64,000 nucleotides of DNA from positions 18,476,001 through 18,540,000 of the forward strand of contig NW_020825288.1 of assembly GCF_003286085.1 (NCBI RefSeq). The letters are read 5' to 3'. Every line of letters begins with the position of its first letter. The first letter of the stretch is position 1. A program made the position numbers and the translations under genes. The notes below the pieces were generated by a model. The model ran no database searches, was not told the DNA's origin, and was given only the letters and a program-made list of their open reading frames with translations. The stretch is from Drosophila persimilis (Eukaryota > Arthropoda > Insecta > Diptera > Drosophilidae). Positions 27,394-40,484 of the stretch are shown here, one piece after another.

Positions 27394-29404
27394 GCAGCTG
27401 CAAAGCAATAACATATTTATTTCCGTCGTGTACTGTTCCGTTTTGCCAGCTGTCCACTCCACGCACACAAACGCACTGCAATGCATGCGTGCCGACCACT
27501 AATCTAGACTAAAGTATCCGTATTTTGTGTGCTGGTTTCGCTTGAAAATTCCTGAAGTCTCGCTACCCCGCTAGATCTCTTCTAGCGAGACTTGTACTCG
27601 AAAATGTACTAGTAATAGGGTATACAAACCCTTTTAGTGTTATAACTTGGGTTAGGGTTGTGGGATTACCAATTACGTACAAAATTTGTGCCTGAGGATT
27701 CGAATATTATTCTATCATACCGCCCATTTCCATTGAAATTATGATAACTTAAAGATAATTGCAAATTGCAGATAACTTGATCTTGTCAAATTGTCGTAAT
27801 CGACATGACAATGAGATCTTACACTCTGATGAGTGTTGGTCCGAGCCAACTAAATCTACACTGAAACTTAAAGCCAACTATTAATAAGAAATCAACTGAA
27901 GTTGTAGGCCCTTAGCGCTCAGGAAAGTTCTCGATGTAATTAGAGCCAAGAGACAGCAGCTCCTTTTTGTCTTGTCTTGGCCTGATGCTGCTTAAGCTGC
28001 AAACTCAGACTTTTTGTAAGCCACTCTGGTGAGCTATTGCCAATCCGGTTTTTTATGCATCGTCCCGTCCAAGCGATCGTCTGTTGTTCGTGCTAGCTGT
28101 ATTTGCCAATTTCCAGTTTGTGCAGCTGCATCTAAGTGCCATCGTCGAGTCCTTAGCTGCAGTTACAAGCCAATGACCAGTTATGTCAGTCGAATCTCAT
28201 ACAGACCGGATTAACAGAGCTGAGGCGAGGCAAGCGCGCTCTGGCTACCCGACACCCTCGCTTTTGCTCGCAGTGTGTTGCAATATATTCGGTTTGCCTT
28301 TGCCCGCATTTGGCTTAGAAAGGCTTCGGATATATATCGAATTTGTATGTGCACAGGGGGTACAAGCATACAAGTATATGAGCATATGCCCGGTAATGCA
28401 TTCATTTTCTAGTCAAAAGCAAGTTCCCAATTCCGTCTGGGCCGTCTCTGTAGAGCGCCGCGATTCGCGATTCGCGTTCACTGGTTCAGCTCTCATATTG
28501 CGCAACAATTGTAAAACACAGCACACAATATTTGTGCCATTGGACCGAATTTCTCTTCACACATATACGCGTATGGGCATGGTCGTTTGGCGCGGAAGTC
28601 TGACAGTTTTTTGTCCCAACTACTGGGACAATCTGGCCACTCCAGTCAGCCATTCGGCAAATAAGCCACCGCCTTACAGTGTTACAGTTATGATGAATCG
28701 TTCACACACATTCAGAAATGAACTTATTAATTCAACTCAAGGATTTTGTTGTAATACTCAACAAAAACGGTCTACATATATTAGGAACCAAAAATTAATA
28801 GATTTATTAAATCAAACAGTTGCTTTACAAAATCGAAAAGCATATGTTGAATGATATCAATTGAATTTCTTAGATAAACTACCCTTGCTAAAGGGTATGT
28901 AAACTTCGACCCCAAACCAATATTGAGCTTAGTCATAGTCTAGTCTGCACTCCGTTGCAGGCGCGCTGCAGTTCGTGAGTCCAGTCGAGACCGAAACAAG
29001 ATTTTGGGCGTTGTTCAGTTTTTTTGGGCTGGCTTGGTTGGGATATGGCTGCTCCTAGCACGCAGATTCGTGAGCTGTGGATGTTTTGTCTTTTTTCGAA
29101 TACGGGTTCGGCTGGCTGCAACAGGCATTGCATTGACTGCGTTCAGGCAGCACACAACTACGAGTACATACTAGTAGAATGAAAATTTGTGTTGCAAATA
29201 AAGTTGAACCTGATGGCAAACTAATCTGCTTACGACAATAGACCTCGCTGCCAGACAGCAAAAAGCCTAGCCTCATAGGCAGCCAGCATCGCAGACTCGT
29301 AATCACTTTTTTTTTTTTTTTATTGGCGATTCGTTCGGTTACCCATGCGACCGTCCTTCACCATGCTGGAAGCCCGTCTATCCTTTCCTGTTTTTTGTCT
29401 TAAT

Positions 29405-29453
29405 GGGGCTGGGGCTGGGGCCGGGGCCGGGGCTGGGGCTGGGTCTGGGTCCG
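29405..29453 (+). repeat. G-rich hexamer tract (GGGGCT/GGGGCC)n
   Basis: About eight copies of a GGGGYY hexamer with small changes. Runs of four G at regular spacing fit a potential G-quadruplex on the plus strand. Confidence 0.8.
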
Positions 29454-32400
29454 GTACTTGGCTTGCTTGCTCGTTCACCCCCTTTGCTGGGCGCCTCTTA
29501 GCTTAGTTTGTTCGCCAGTCTATCTGTATGTATGTGTCTGTAGTCAATTTTTGCACAGTACCTACAAGCATAAATATGTACATATATTTATGTATATACA
29601 TCTGCATACGTAGTCGCAGCTGCGGGCGTGTTTTTGGGTGCGCCTAGGTAGGTTAAATAAACATGCAATATGCATTGCATGTACACCACATATCTAATTG
29701 AATTAACCTGAAACCTACAAGGAAATAAACTGAAAAATCGTACAATTACAATTCTTTTCATACTATAAGTACGTAGTAGTTACATATGTACATAAATATG
29801 TATGTCTGTGCGGATTAGCCAGTTTTATAGGTAGGTATAAGCTAAGTAATCGAATTTTGATCTTATTTGGTTGGGTTATATATGAATTATAAGTAGAAAT
29901 ATTTGAGGGAGGCTTGCTTCAGGGGTCGGTCGCTAGGTCGAGCTTGCAGATCGATGGTAGCTATTATATAATAAACCTAACATTTCTTTCGATTAGATCT
30001 GGTCAAGATAGAATTTGACAATTCGATAGGTGTCGAAGTCGTTGTAGAAGTGTTGCCAAGTCGTTACCCCATATCCTCAAATTAATTGATTCTATAAAGT
30101 TGGTAAGAATTTGTAGCGAACAGAAGATCGCATATGGGTGTGTATTTAAAAGGACCGCATAGGAAACCAATGAGAATAAACTCGAGATAAATATTGCAGA
30201 TGCATTTTTCCAACTGCAAAAAATTCAAATGCATCTAAATAAGTAAGATGTAAGAATTTTCCCACACATTTTCTCATTATAATCGAAGCCGCGGAAAAAC
30301 TATGTGTTTCTTTGCAAGAACTCCAAGCGGTTAGCTATCAACGTTTCTCTTTGTGGTCTCTTTTTTCCATAGCTTCCATCGCACCGCACCTACAGGGCAA
30401 AGGACAGTACAGTAAACGCAGAGTAAAGATGAAAGCGAAGAACAGAATCTTTTTACGATGTATCTCCAGTTTGAGACCACGCACTTGCTGACTCCGGTGC
30501 CATCAATGTTATTCTTTAAATACACAATATTGTCATTAGAATTTGATTAGTATTCGCAGAGCTATTAGGCAAACAGTAAGATACCATTTCGTGGGTTTTG
30601 TTTGGTGTTTGACGATTTTATCGACTCTGATGTACGACCATATAGGATTCTATTAAATGAGTATTCTGCTCTTATTTTAAACAGATCTCCGACAACAGAT
30701 AAGTATCTCCCCACTATATAAAAATCGAGCGAGCAAAGCGAGTGTGCAGGGCTTCTACATAGGTCATTTAAATGAAAAACGATCAAAATATGATGTTATA
30801 TGGGATTTTATACCTCTGACAGCCCTTTTTTGCCTCCTTTTCGGGAAACGGCTCAACACCGCAGAGTGCACTTTTAAACTTCGGTAAAGGAGTATTCAAA
30901 GAACACATACAAAAAATATTAATATAATAATATATTTAGTTATATTTTATAATATATATTTTTTTAAAGTCAAGTCAATGTGGTAGATAGTTTGGAAAAC
31001 AAGTTTTTCTTTAGAACTGTCTATACAGCGGAGCAGTTTTTTGTTTATTGAGTATTGATAAAAACGAGCACCCCTAATACAAGATACCAGAAACAGAATC
31101 ATACGTTACATAGTTTAGCATAGCTGTATGCGAAGAAAAATTGAATAAGTTTTGGAATTTATTTATGCCAGAAACTTTTATCGGGGATGGTATACAATCG
31201 ATATACTGTATAGTGGTATTATATAGAATTACGACAAATACTTTTCTTATTATAGCCGAAGGTCATAGTAACCAGTGCTATTCTACAATAAGATAGGTTA
31301 ATAGATTGTAACTCTAAGCTCGTTGTATATAAATAAATACAAAATTAAAACCTTGTACTTACAAAACTTAAAAAAATATGTTTGCTTGTACAAAAGAGCA
31401 TCAGTCAACGGATAAAGGAAGTAACTTAAAGCGTTAGAACAAGTAAGTGACTGAATAGAAACCAGAGTGTGATTTTCCCTAAAACAGAACAGCTTTGATG
31501 TGGTGTGTGTACCCCCAGGTTGTATGCAATAATTTCGTTGTTTAATATCGTACAGATTCACTATTTGTACTTTAGGGTAAAAAAAAAAATGGTACGCTGA
31601 GACCTGATCCTAAGAGTAGTTTGCAGCGCATTACAGCGGCAGGGATATTGTGGGCGTCGAGCATAAATAAATGTCTTTACGACCATGTTCCTTCGCACAG
31701 GATTTGTTCTTCGTTCTGCACGGGATGGTCGCTGTCGCTGAAATCGCTTTGGTCTGTGAGTTGTATTTTAAGATCCAGTTGAATGACACATTAATGGCTG
31801 GAGATTGTTGAGCAATAGCAACAGTCAGCTAAGAACGAGTTTTCATTATGTGCGTTCCGGCGCAGTTGACTGTGCTGCTTCATAAAAATCAAAAGACTTC
31901 GACAGCCCTCTTCTGAGTGCGTTTCTTCTTGCAAAATAGTTTTAACCTAATCGTCTAGTTACATATGTAGGTTTTTTTGACCCTCTAGCACGTATTTGTG
32001 CGAATTTGTTGTATTTTATAATCTTTTATTTCCTTTTAGCTTCCCTGTTTTGGCACCAAAGCATAATAAACTACAAATGAAGACAGTCGGGAATAAAACG
32101 CAAATATTTTCGTAACGGGAAACACGCAAGAGGCGCCTGAATGAATGCTGAAAGTAAATATTCTTTTTAAAATGCCGCAAAGCTGTCATTTTTGCCGCAG
32201 CTCAAAGTTAAGTGGGTCAGACAAGGTCGATTTCGTGCCGTTTTTACATACTTTATTTGCAAACTCATAAGCGCGGATGTAGTACATGCATACATACATA
32301 CATATGTATGTACATTTGGTTGCATTTAAACGGGCATGTAAATCTTGTTTTGGCATCACGCTTGCCGGTAGCCACTACGTACATATACATATATGTATGC

Positions 32401-33434
32401 ACACACACACTGACGACTCTGATTAATTAGTTGCAGAGAGTTGCTTTTTCGAGATTTTCTTACATCGACTAGCCATTTAAGATCTATCTGCACTTATAAA
32501 TAAAAACTTTGGCATCCTTTTGTTATGGGTGCTTCTAATACCCTTCTAGATCGATAGATGCTATGTCAGAACCAGTTGGTTCTCCCATACGTACATACAT
32601 ATGTATGTACTTGTGAGGAGGGTTGAAAGCTTAATTTGTACTAACGAATCATTTTATAAATAAGGGGTATTTATGTATATGGCAATAAAATATTCTGAGG
32701 GAAGTCACCAGATTTAAATTCAAGATCATTTTTCAATTCGGATCAAGATCGAAAAAGTGGAATAAAAGCTTAATCTGGAACAGTGTCCTTAGCAGTTTTG
32801 TGTAATAAGATATAATGAAATTCCGTAAGTCATAATTAATACTACATACTAGATATGGACGTTATTCATGTTAAATAAGAAACACGAAGTATTTAAAGGG
32901 CGACAGACATAGAGAAATCAGAAGTTCTGGCACCCAAAAGAAGTGCACAAAAAAAAAAAATAATAGATACTAATACATACATATGTATGTATACCAACGT
33001 AAGCATATTTACGAATTTTATTTAAATATGTACATTATATATGTACCTGTTGAATGTTCAAGAACAGCTGCAATATGTGTTATCCATCGAAACATTTATA
33101 TTCATTTGAATTGTTAATTTTAAGCAAACAATAATTAGGCAACTCGAGCACTCCACTGATTTTTTAATCCTTTTTACACATGTATAGTTTATATAATCAA
33201 GTAATTGTCATTTTTTCAAAAACAAGCACACCCGAGTGAGCTGAAAACCAACTTTTTCGTGTTTAGTGTATGTACATATTAGCGTTTTCTTTTTGCTCAA
33301 GCTCCCACATTTTTAAACATTATGTAGGCATTTATATAGCATACATACATAGTCAATTAATCATATTGCCTCCAATTGAAAACATGTAGGTAATACGTAA
33401 GCGTCAACAGTTTTCTGTGTAAGCTAAATTTCAG

Positions 33435-33690
33435 CTAAAACTGTTCCGCGTGCCATACGCTTTCGGAATTAGTTGTATTGCGCCGCGCCACCGTTGAAAA
33501 GTTACTGGCCCTGGCCGCCAATCGTCCGTAAAGACGGAGCGAGGCACAAGCTGATCCGCCGAGCCGCCCTGTCGTGAGAACGTACGCTCGTGGATCGAGA
33601 GCGGAAAGCCGGTTTTGCAGACTTTTGAGAGCGGCGACTGTGTTGTCGACAATTCTTCGCTCTCCAATCCATTGGTAAACACACATCAAA
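33435..33690. promoter_or_regulatory. GC-rich island, candidate promoter/5' UTR exon
   Basis: A sharply bounded ~250-bp GC-rich block in AT-rich surroundings, without stops in three minus-strand frames, which is expected from composition alone. On the plus strand it ends at a possible donor (CATTG|GTAAAC); on the minus strand there is a possible donor GCCA|GTAACT. It could be the non-coding first exon of the cadherin gene or of an unseen plus-strand gene. No protein similarity was recognised. Confidence 0.3.
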
Positions 33691-36600
33691 TCTCTCTCTT
33701 CTCTCTTTGCTTTTATGAAATCAACTCTCCTCAGTGTTGTTTTGTAGCAAACTTGATTTTCCGTCGGCTACAAAAACCAAAACTGCAACGAACATCCTTA
33801 CATTTATATATGTATGTATGTACATGTGTATATAGTACATATGTACATATTAGTACGTGAAAAGAACAAGTCTGGGTACTTTTGGTGTAGAAAAGTCTGT
33901 AATTAATTAACATGTTCATGTCCCTTATGTTCGTTGAAACTTTTCATATATTTTATTTAAGTAGTACATATGTATATTGGCGTACGACACCAAAGAATAT
34001 CAATCTAGGGCCATTGGCCCCCGAAACTATTTTTTTCTTGAAACGTTTCACGCAAACACCGATTAGGGGTTTTGTGAAATCGAATGGTTGATAATAGCGT
34101 TTTAACTGATTTGAAATGGTCGAATTAGATAACACAATATTCGGATAAAGACGTCCGCATCATTTTAAACTGTCCATCGGATATACTATTTCGCGCAATA
34201 ATGTGCAATTTTTAAATAATTTAAAGTCACATCCCGGTTACAAAATTGGTTTCATGGTTTTCAGTCAAATTCCTTTGAGTCGGCTGGGTTAATTGTGCAC
34301 ATGAAATGGGAGTAATTGAATCATGTTTTCGGCTTGTTCAATATATGTAATCGTATTCTGTGCTATTTATCTTGTGACCTGCATCTAATGAATTTGGTAG
34401 CAGTTGAGGCTTTTGTAAGTACGTGAAAATACTTGCAGTGGCGTTGTCCGCTGTTTTTTCAGGATATTTATACATATGTATGTACTTGTACATAGGAAGA
34501 AAAAACACAATGCGGGCGGCAACGGCAACCTAAACAAGTTTAAAATCCAAAGCCAAAACCCAGACAATTGCACGAAGCAGATGTTGAACTCATTTCTCAT
34601 ACTTGTATATATGTACATATAAAAATGCACGTGTATAGAGGCATTTAAGTTTGCAGTAAAAAGGAATCTGCACAGAAAATGGCGATTTAGGTAGTAGGCC
34701 CACGTGGGTGACACACTTTCCATGACTCTTTGGTAGAACTTTATAAATATGTATATATCATAAATATATGTCCATTCATGTGGATAAGGCCAACATAATA
34801 ATGCGGACAAAGTGTATCTAGAAATATTTGATACAGCCTTAAACTACAAAAATATACCTTATAAAACCTTTTTGACCTACGGGTATTATTTCAGATGATG
34901 ACGACGGTCTGACCTTGGGTCTATGTCGGTCAAAACAATACAAGACAGGTAATTTACTATTAAATCGAACACGTCAAATATCCATTAATATGCGCACACA
35001 TTAGGATTCGAAAGCAATCGTTGTGCCGAGAGGAAAGGCTTCTGTTATAGTACGAGTATGTTAAATTCAAGTTCAAATTAAATTACCTCGATAATATTGT
35101 GATATCCTTATAACAGCATTGAAATGTAATCTTTTGAATAACTTTTATTTTTGAATAAAATGGTCATAAATACTAATTTCATATTCATATTGGTCCACTT
35201 CAAGTACATATATTGAACATATTGAGTATATTGAAATCACACCACGGACTTGGCAAGATAAACTTAGAAAAACTGAAACAATTTTCTTATTCAAATAAGA
35301 TATATATTATAAATACAAATGTAGGTGAGTACATCTAATATTGATCAAATATGTATCTTTTGCTTTTTTTCCATTTACTTGCTTAGAGCATTACTTCAAA
35401 GACACTTGTCACACATTCTCTTTTTCACGCTTTACATCAGAACTTATTTTATTCTTTGACAATAACAAGGTTAGGAATGACAAAATCACTTAGTCCGTCC
35501 TAGGATTACAAGTTAACTAGGTGATGGATGCATCATATTTAATTCCACGCAAAGTTCGGGAACGCGCGCGCTACCGTTAGGCTTGAACGCTTGACCACGT
35601 CTAAAGCCTTTCAATTTGATTTGCATGCGGGTAGCCCTCACAAGAGGGACGCTATTTCTGGAAAGTTGTCGGTAGACGTATAAAATCATTACTCGACAAT
35701 GTCAGAGTCCTAGTCATAACCCTAAATATGTACATATATACATATATAGCATGTATGTACAAATATGTACATATGTATACATATATATGTATATACAAAT
35801 TATTTCGGTGAATCCATTGCGTTTGCTGGTAAAATGTATTTTCAGAGAACTTCTTTGGACACCCTAATCTTATTTGCATATATATTCATAAAATGACCTC
35901 TCTCTATATTCCACCTTTAAGTATAATACCATGGTTACGGACCCTGGTCAAAACACACTGCTGGACTTTCCATTAATTTAACATACACCACAGGATGAAT
36001 TGTGGTATGAATCTTCATTGTGTTATACTCGTGGTGGTATAAGGTGGTAGTAAGTGGTGGCCAGGCCGGGTCTTGAACGACAGAACTGAGAGTTTTTCTC
36101 AGCCTACTTATACATACATATATACTCGTATGTACATACATATGTATGTATATGTTTGAACATTTGTTATACTAGTACATATGTTTGTAAAACTTAAACT
36201 GAACGAAATGTTTGGGTTTCCGGTTTGACTTGTTGAGGTTTTATTTGCATGCAAGGTCCGGCCTAACTCCACCACCATTGGAAGGAATATTGAAATACTT
36301 AATTATTCCCAACTTTCGTTCATACCTTTATTAACATATTCACGCAATCCATGCAAGTGACCACCAAATCAAAATACACTTTAGTGTAATTTACTTTCGG
36401 CTGGATTTTATTGGGTTGTAAAAAGTTCAGATTGAGGCATGCTTATAAAATAGGTCAAATTGCCAATACAAAAATAATTATGCCTAGTACAAATTATGTT
36501 GTTGTAAGTGTAAATATTTTGTAGTTGTGTAAACTATTATACTGATCATTATTAATTAACGATCTATGGAGGGTTGAATATATTATACTCGTATTCTTAT

Positions 36601-37343
36601 AAATACATCATATTATATACGGAGCTCTGAGTGAATTATTATCGCACATACTATGTAGGATTGGGAAACTTACCTAAGCTTTGGAATGCCACTGAAAGTA
36701 TGTTTTGTTTTACACAACAAATGATGATGGCTACGAGCGTGTGGTAAGCGGCGCCATACCGATAAACATACACATAAGTAAGGGTCCCTGGGCACTCACA
36801 GCCTGGGGAAAATTTGAAGTTGAAGTTCACGAAAGGCTTCCTCATTGCGTATCGGGCTTGGAATGATTTCCGATCAGTAATATTGTCTTTTCATCGTAGT
36901 TCTTTACATACGAGACACTTGCTAAAATTACTCTTAAATCCCGATGGACTCTATGCGATTCCGCAGCGTTCACCTTTGTGTGTTCAAGTACTGACTGTCA
37001 AAGTAAATAAAAATAACAAAATGGCTTCGCCTGGCACCTGTATCCTGGCAACATTCATTAAAACACCTACGAGCTTCGCTCAACTTGGAGCGTCATCGTC
37101 GCAGAGTTTCAAGAGTTGTGCCGAATTCGGAGGTGAGGTGCTTTGCCGCCGGTGGACTTTTCTTAATCCACATATGTATGTACATTCGTATTTCAGCATT
37201 AGACAAATCGGGAGACCGGCCCCTTGCCTTCATGACTGGGACTCTTAGAGAGCATTATTTAATAATACCGTTTGTTTATTGAATCGCAGTCAAAACTTTT
37301 GGCACAGACGGAAACCCAGCCCCTTTTCACAGCTCGCCACAAG

Positions 37344-37392
37344 TTGGTTGGGTTGGGGTTGGGGCTGGGGCTGGGGCTGGGGTTGGGGTTGG
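37344..37392 (+). repeat. G-rich hexamer tract (GGGGTT/GGGGCT)n
   Basis: About eight GGGGYT units with regular four-G runs, similar in unit and strand to the tract at 29405-29453 eight kilobases away. Confidence 0.8.
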
Positions 37393-40300
37393 TATTAGTG
37401 CTCGTGGCGTCGGTGTAGTCTCCGACGGCAACGGTAGGCGCCGAAATGTCTGTCACGCCCCGAAAAGTGAAATAGCTTCTGTCAATATTCTGTCAATAGG
37501 CACAAGCTTTTCAAGCCAAAGTGGGTTGTTTGAAGGGACAAATTGCCAAACTAGCTTCAACGTTTTCGCTTAATATTTAATCGATCTCGCGAAACGATTA
37601 TCGATCAATACTAAACAAACAATAAGCTAGTCTACTACTCGAATACTGTAAAGATGGCGTGCATTCACGATTCAGAAATTCATTTTAAAAGTCCCAATTG
37701 ACGAAAATTAAAACGTGGGCTTGAATTAATTAATAACCTGAAAGAAATGTTGGGCTTATTTTGTTTCAGTGTGGCTTTTTTCAGACTTTGATTAAGACGC
37801 CATCTCGGTTCTTATCGATTGATCGATGATCATGTTGATACCGTATCATATCGTGATACCGTGATACCGTGAACCATGATGAATACATCATACCATACTG
37901 ATTAACTTTTACAATATATACCTACACTCCGTCTATCCTTTTTATCCTACATACTGCAACATCCGGCTGTTATAGGATTAAGCCACAATTGTTTTCTTTA
38001 CTCCTGTTAGCAATCTGGTAGATAATATATTTCATGATGATTCTCATTATAGGATGCACTTGTTTCAGTGTGATATCACAGGAGCCGGCACACAAAATTT
38101 GATTGCTCTTGTTTTCATTTTATATGGCATATAGGGATACGCTTCCTTCTGCCTGCTACATACACACATGCACATCTATACGAATGTAATAGATATAAAG
38201 GGCACTCTTTGAGTACCGGGCATAAAGACTTAATAGTTCCTTTGACAGCTGGAATATACAGTGAACATGCTGTGGTTTAACATTTAACATTAACTTTTGT
38301 TTGTAGTCTATTTACTAACAGTAAAACAATTTTCATTGAATTTAGGAGAGGTCTAAGTGAAAAAACACAATTTTTTTTCATTTTTGATAAAACATTTTCT
38401 GAAGTTTTATTTCTAGTGAAACAAAAGTGTACATATGTATGTGTACATGAGTTATGCTTATCGAAATTTGTTTCGGTTAATTCAAAAACAAAAATGAAAG
38501 GAAAAATAGCTTCGGGCAGAAGCTGGTTTATTCTTGAAGATCGATTGTTTCAATCTCGCCTGCATAATGGCTGAGCTATGTATTTGTAAATGAAGTTAAC
38601 ATTTCCAATGTTTAGTTGATTTATTTAAAATTTTAAAATTATTTTTTTTTTTTATTTTGAATTCGATTTATTTAATAGATTTTGTGAGTCCAATTATGCA
38701 AAACAATAGGATTAGTCGCTATTTTGACTCGTCTAAATCATTTCTGAAAATAAATACTAAATACTCTGTCCTGAACCATGCTTCACCAGAACTTTAGTCC
38801 CATGACGCTGACCGACAATCCTGAGCTGACGTTCATTTCATGGCCAATGCTCACAATCTCAGCTATTGCTTACTATGTATAGAGTCTTTGAATAGAAATC
38901 GAGATAACAATAAATTCAACTTGTTTATTAGCTGTTGAAGCAATAAATCCATCGCTTCACACCGCCAGAAGTAATTGCCGACAAAGCGTCCTTGTCTGCT
39001 CTTCATCGACATTAAAAAAAAACATTGACGGGAATCCCCATCCGTTCATCACTAGTTTCATCTGTCCGTATCAATCTATTCTATTAGCTGCAGCCATCAG
39101 CGGGTACATCTGAGTAAGAATGTATGCAAGCCAATATATTATCAAACCTGAATTTCTCGGACAGCTCCGATTCTGGCTTTAGGTAGCGTTTCTCTCTGAG
39201 GTCGCGTTTCTCTCTACTGTCACTAAATACTGCCCACGTTGATATATTTTGCTCGTTATGTTGATATTCACTTGAGTTCCAGCTAAACTGATAACAGCTT
39301 AGAAAAAATTAATTTGACGCCTGGCGCATTTGAGAATTAATCACCGTTCTCTTTAGTCACCAGTCTTTAGTCAATGGTCTGGATCAATTGAAAATTTGAC
39401 TCTGAACGCTATCTATCATATTAAAAATCCATGTTTATTGAGGTTGCTTTTCGGTCGATTGTTGCGTTTCTAGATGCCCAGAAAGGCTGTCGAAACCACA
39501 GTAATCAGTAATCAACCATAGGTTTGAATTGTGAGCTCCTCACTAAAATTGGAATGGCTGAAGATGACAGATAGCTTAGCCCGATAAGGGAGATTCCCAG
39601 TTATACTATTCAAAATGTACAATTTTTGGACATGTCCGTGCTCTTCGTCCACCTGCGTCCATAAAGAAAGCTTCTAGATCTCCCAAGACCTCAAAAAAGA
39701 TTACGAAAATACAACAAATTCATTAATAACGAGCGGGAATGTTGTTAGCCGCGGCCAGTGCCGCCAAAAAGTGCGAAAATACCCATATATTTGGCCAAAT
39801 ATAATTTGGCAGACCATTGCGTTGTCGTGCCATTTATTGGAAATATTCGGTCTTGGCTCAGAGTTGTTGATAACAGCTCGCAGATTCTCAGAAAATAAAG
39901 TCTCCCTCCATTTTGATAAAAACTATTTTACTTATTGAAAAGTATTTATAAAAGTAAAGTTTTTTTATATATTTTAAAATTACATCACGAGAGTCAATAT
40001 GTTAATAAAAACGCCGAAATTTTAAAATCCCGATAAATATAATTTACAAAACTGGACTTCTTATTAAAGTAACATAAACTGTACGTCTCGCCATTATATA
40101 AAAAAGTATTGGGTCGTCGTGGTCCCGATATTTATCCGACCTTGGTTCCAGTACTGCGGACATCAAAGAGAAAATGTTTTTGTTTTACGAGATATCCTTA
40201 AAATACATACACAAAATCATAATACTTTTTGCAAGGGGTGTACTGATTTGAATTTTAAATAAATTATTTCTTAAAAATATATATTATTTGTTCTAGTCGT

Positions 40301-40484
40301 AAAAATATATAAAAATATGCAAATAAATCAGTAGAGTGCTCATTTTAAATTTAGACACACCACGTTCGCTCATATTGACATTTATTATAGAACCATCGCG
40401 TCATCCACGCGTTTTTCTTCGACATATTTCGCGTTTCGTCAATTATATCGAAATTCTGCAAATTTAGCTGTAAATATATTGATT

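Larger units (their letters stand above)
26158..40484. other. 14-kb gene-poor region; probable upstream DNA of the cadherin gene
   Basis: I found no coding gene with domain support. The cadherin ATG follows a splice acceptor, so its promoter and 5' non-coding exon(s) should lie here. GC-richer islands at about 28030-28660, 28930-29330 and 33435-33690 are the best candidates. Also present are a dispersed repeat (27219-27310), a 20-bp palindrome (27374-27393), two G-rich tracts (29405-29453, 37344-37392) and many ACATATGT-type simple repeats (for example the perfect palindrome at 32591-32610). A run of GATACCGT units lies at 37838-37872. An open plus-strand stretch starting with ATG at 37021 ends at a possible donor (CGGAG|GTGAGG) near 37132; it has no recognised domain. 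Confidence 0.45.

Noticed and set aside
28183-28854. Plus-strand 223-codon open frame
   Set aside because: Composition follows a GC-rich, non-conserved-looking stretch; no domain, signal or splice support.
37021-37132. Plus-strand ATG in good context with a following GTGAGG donor
   Set aside because: No matching downstream exon or domain found; kept only as a note.
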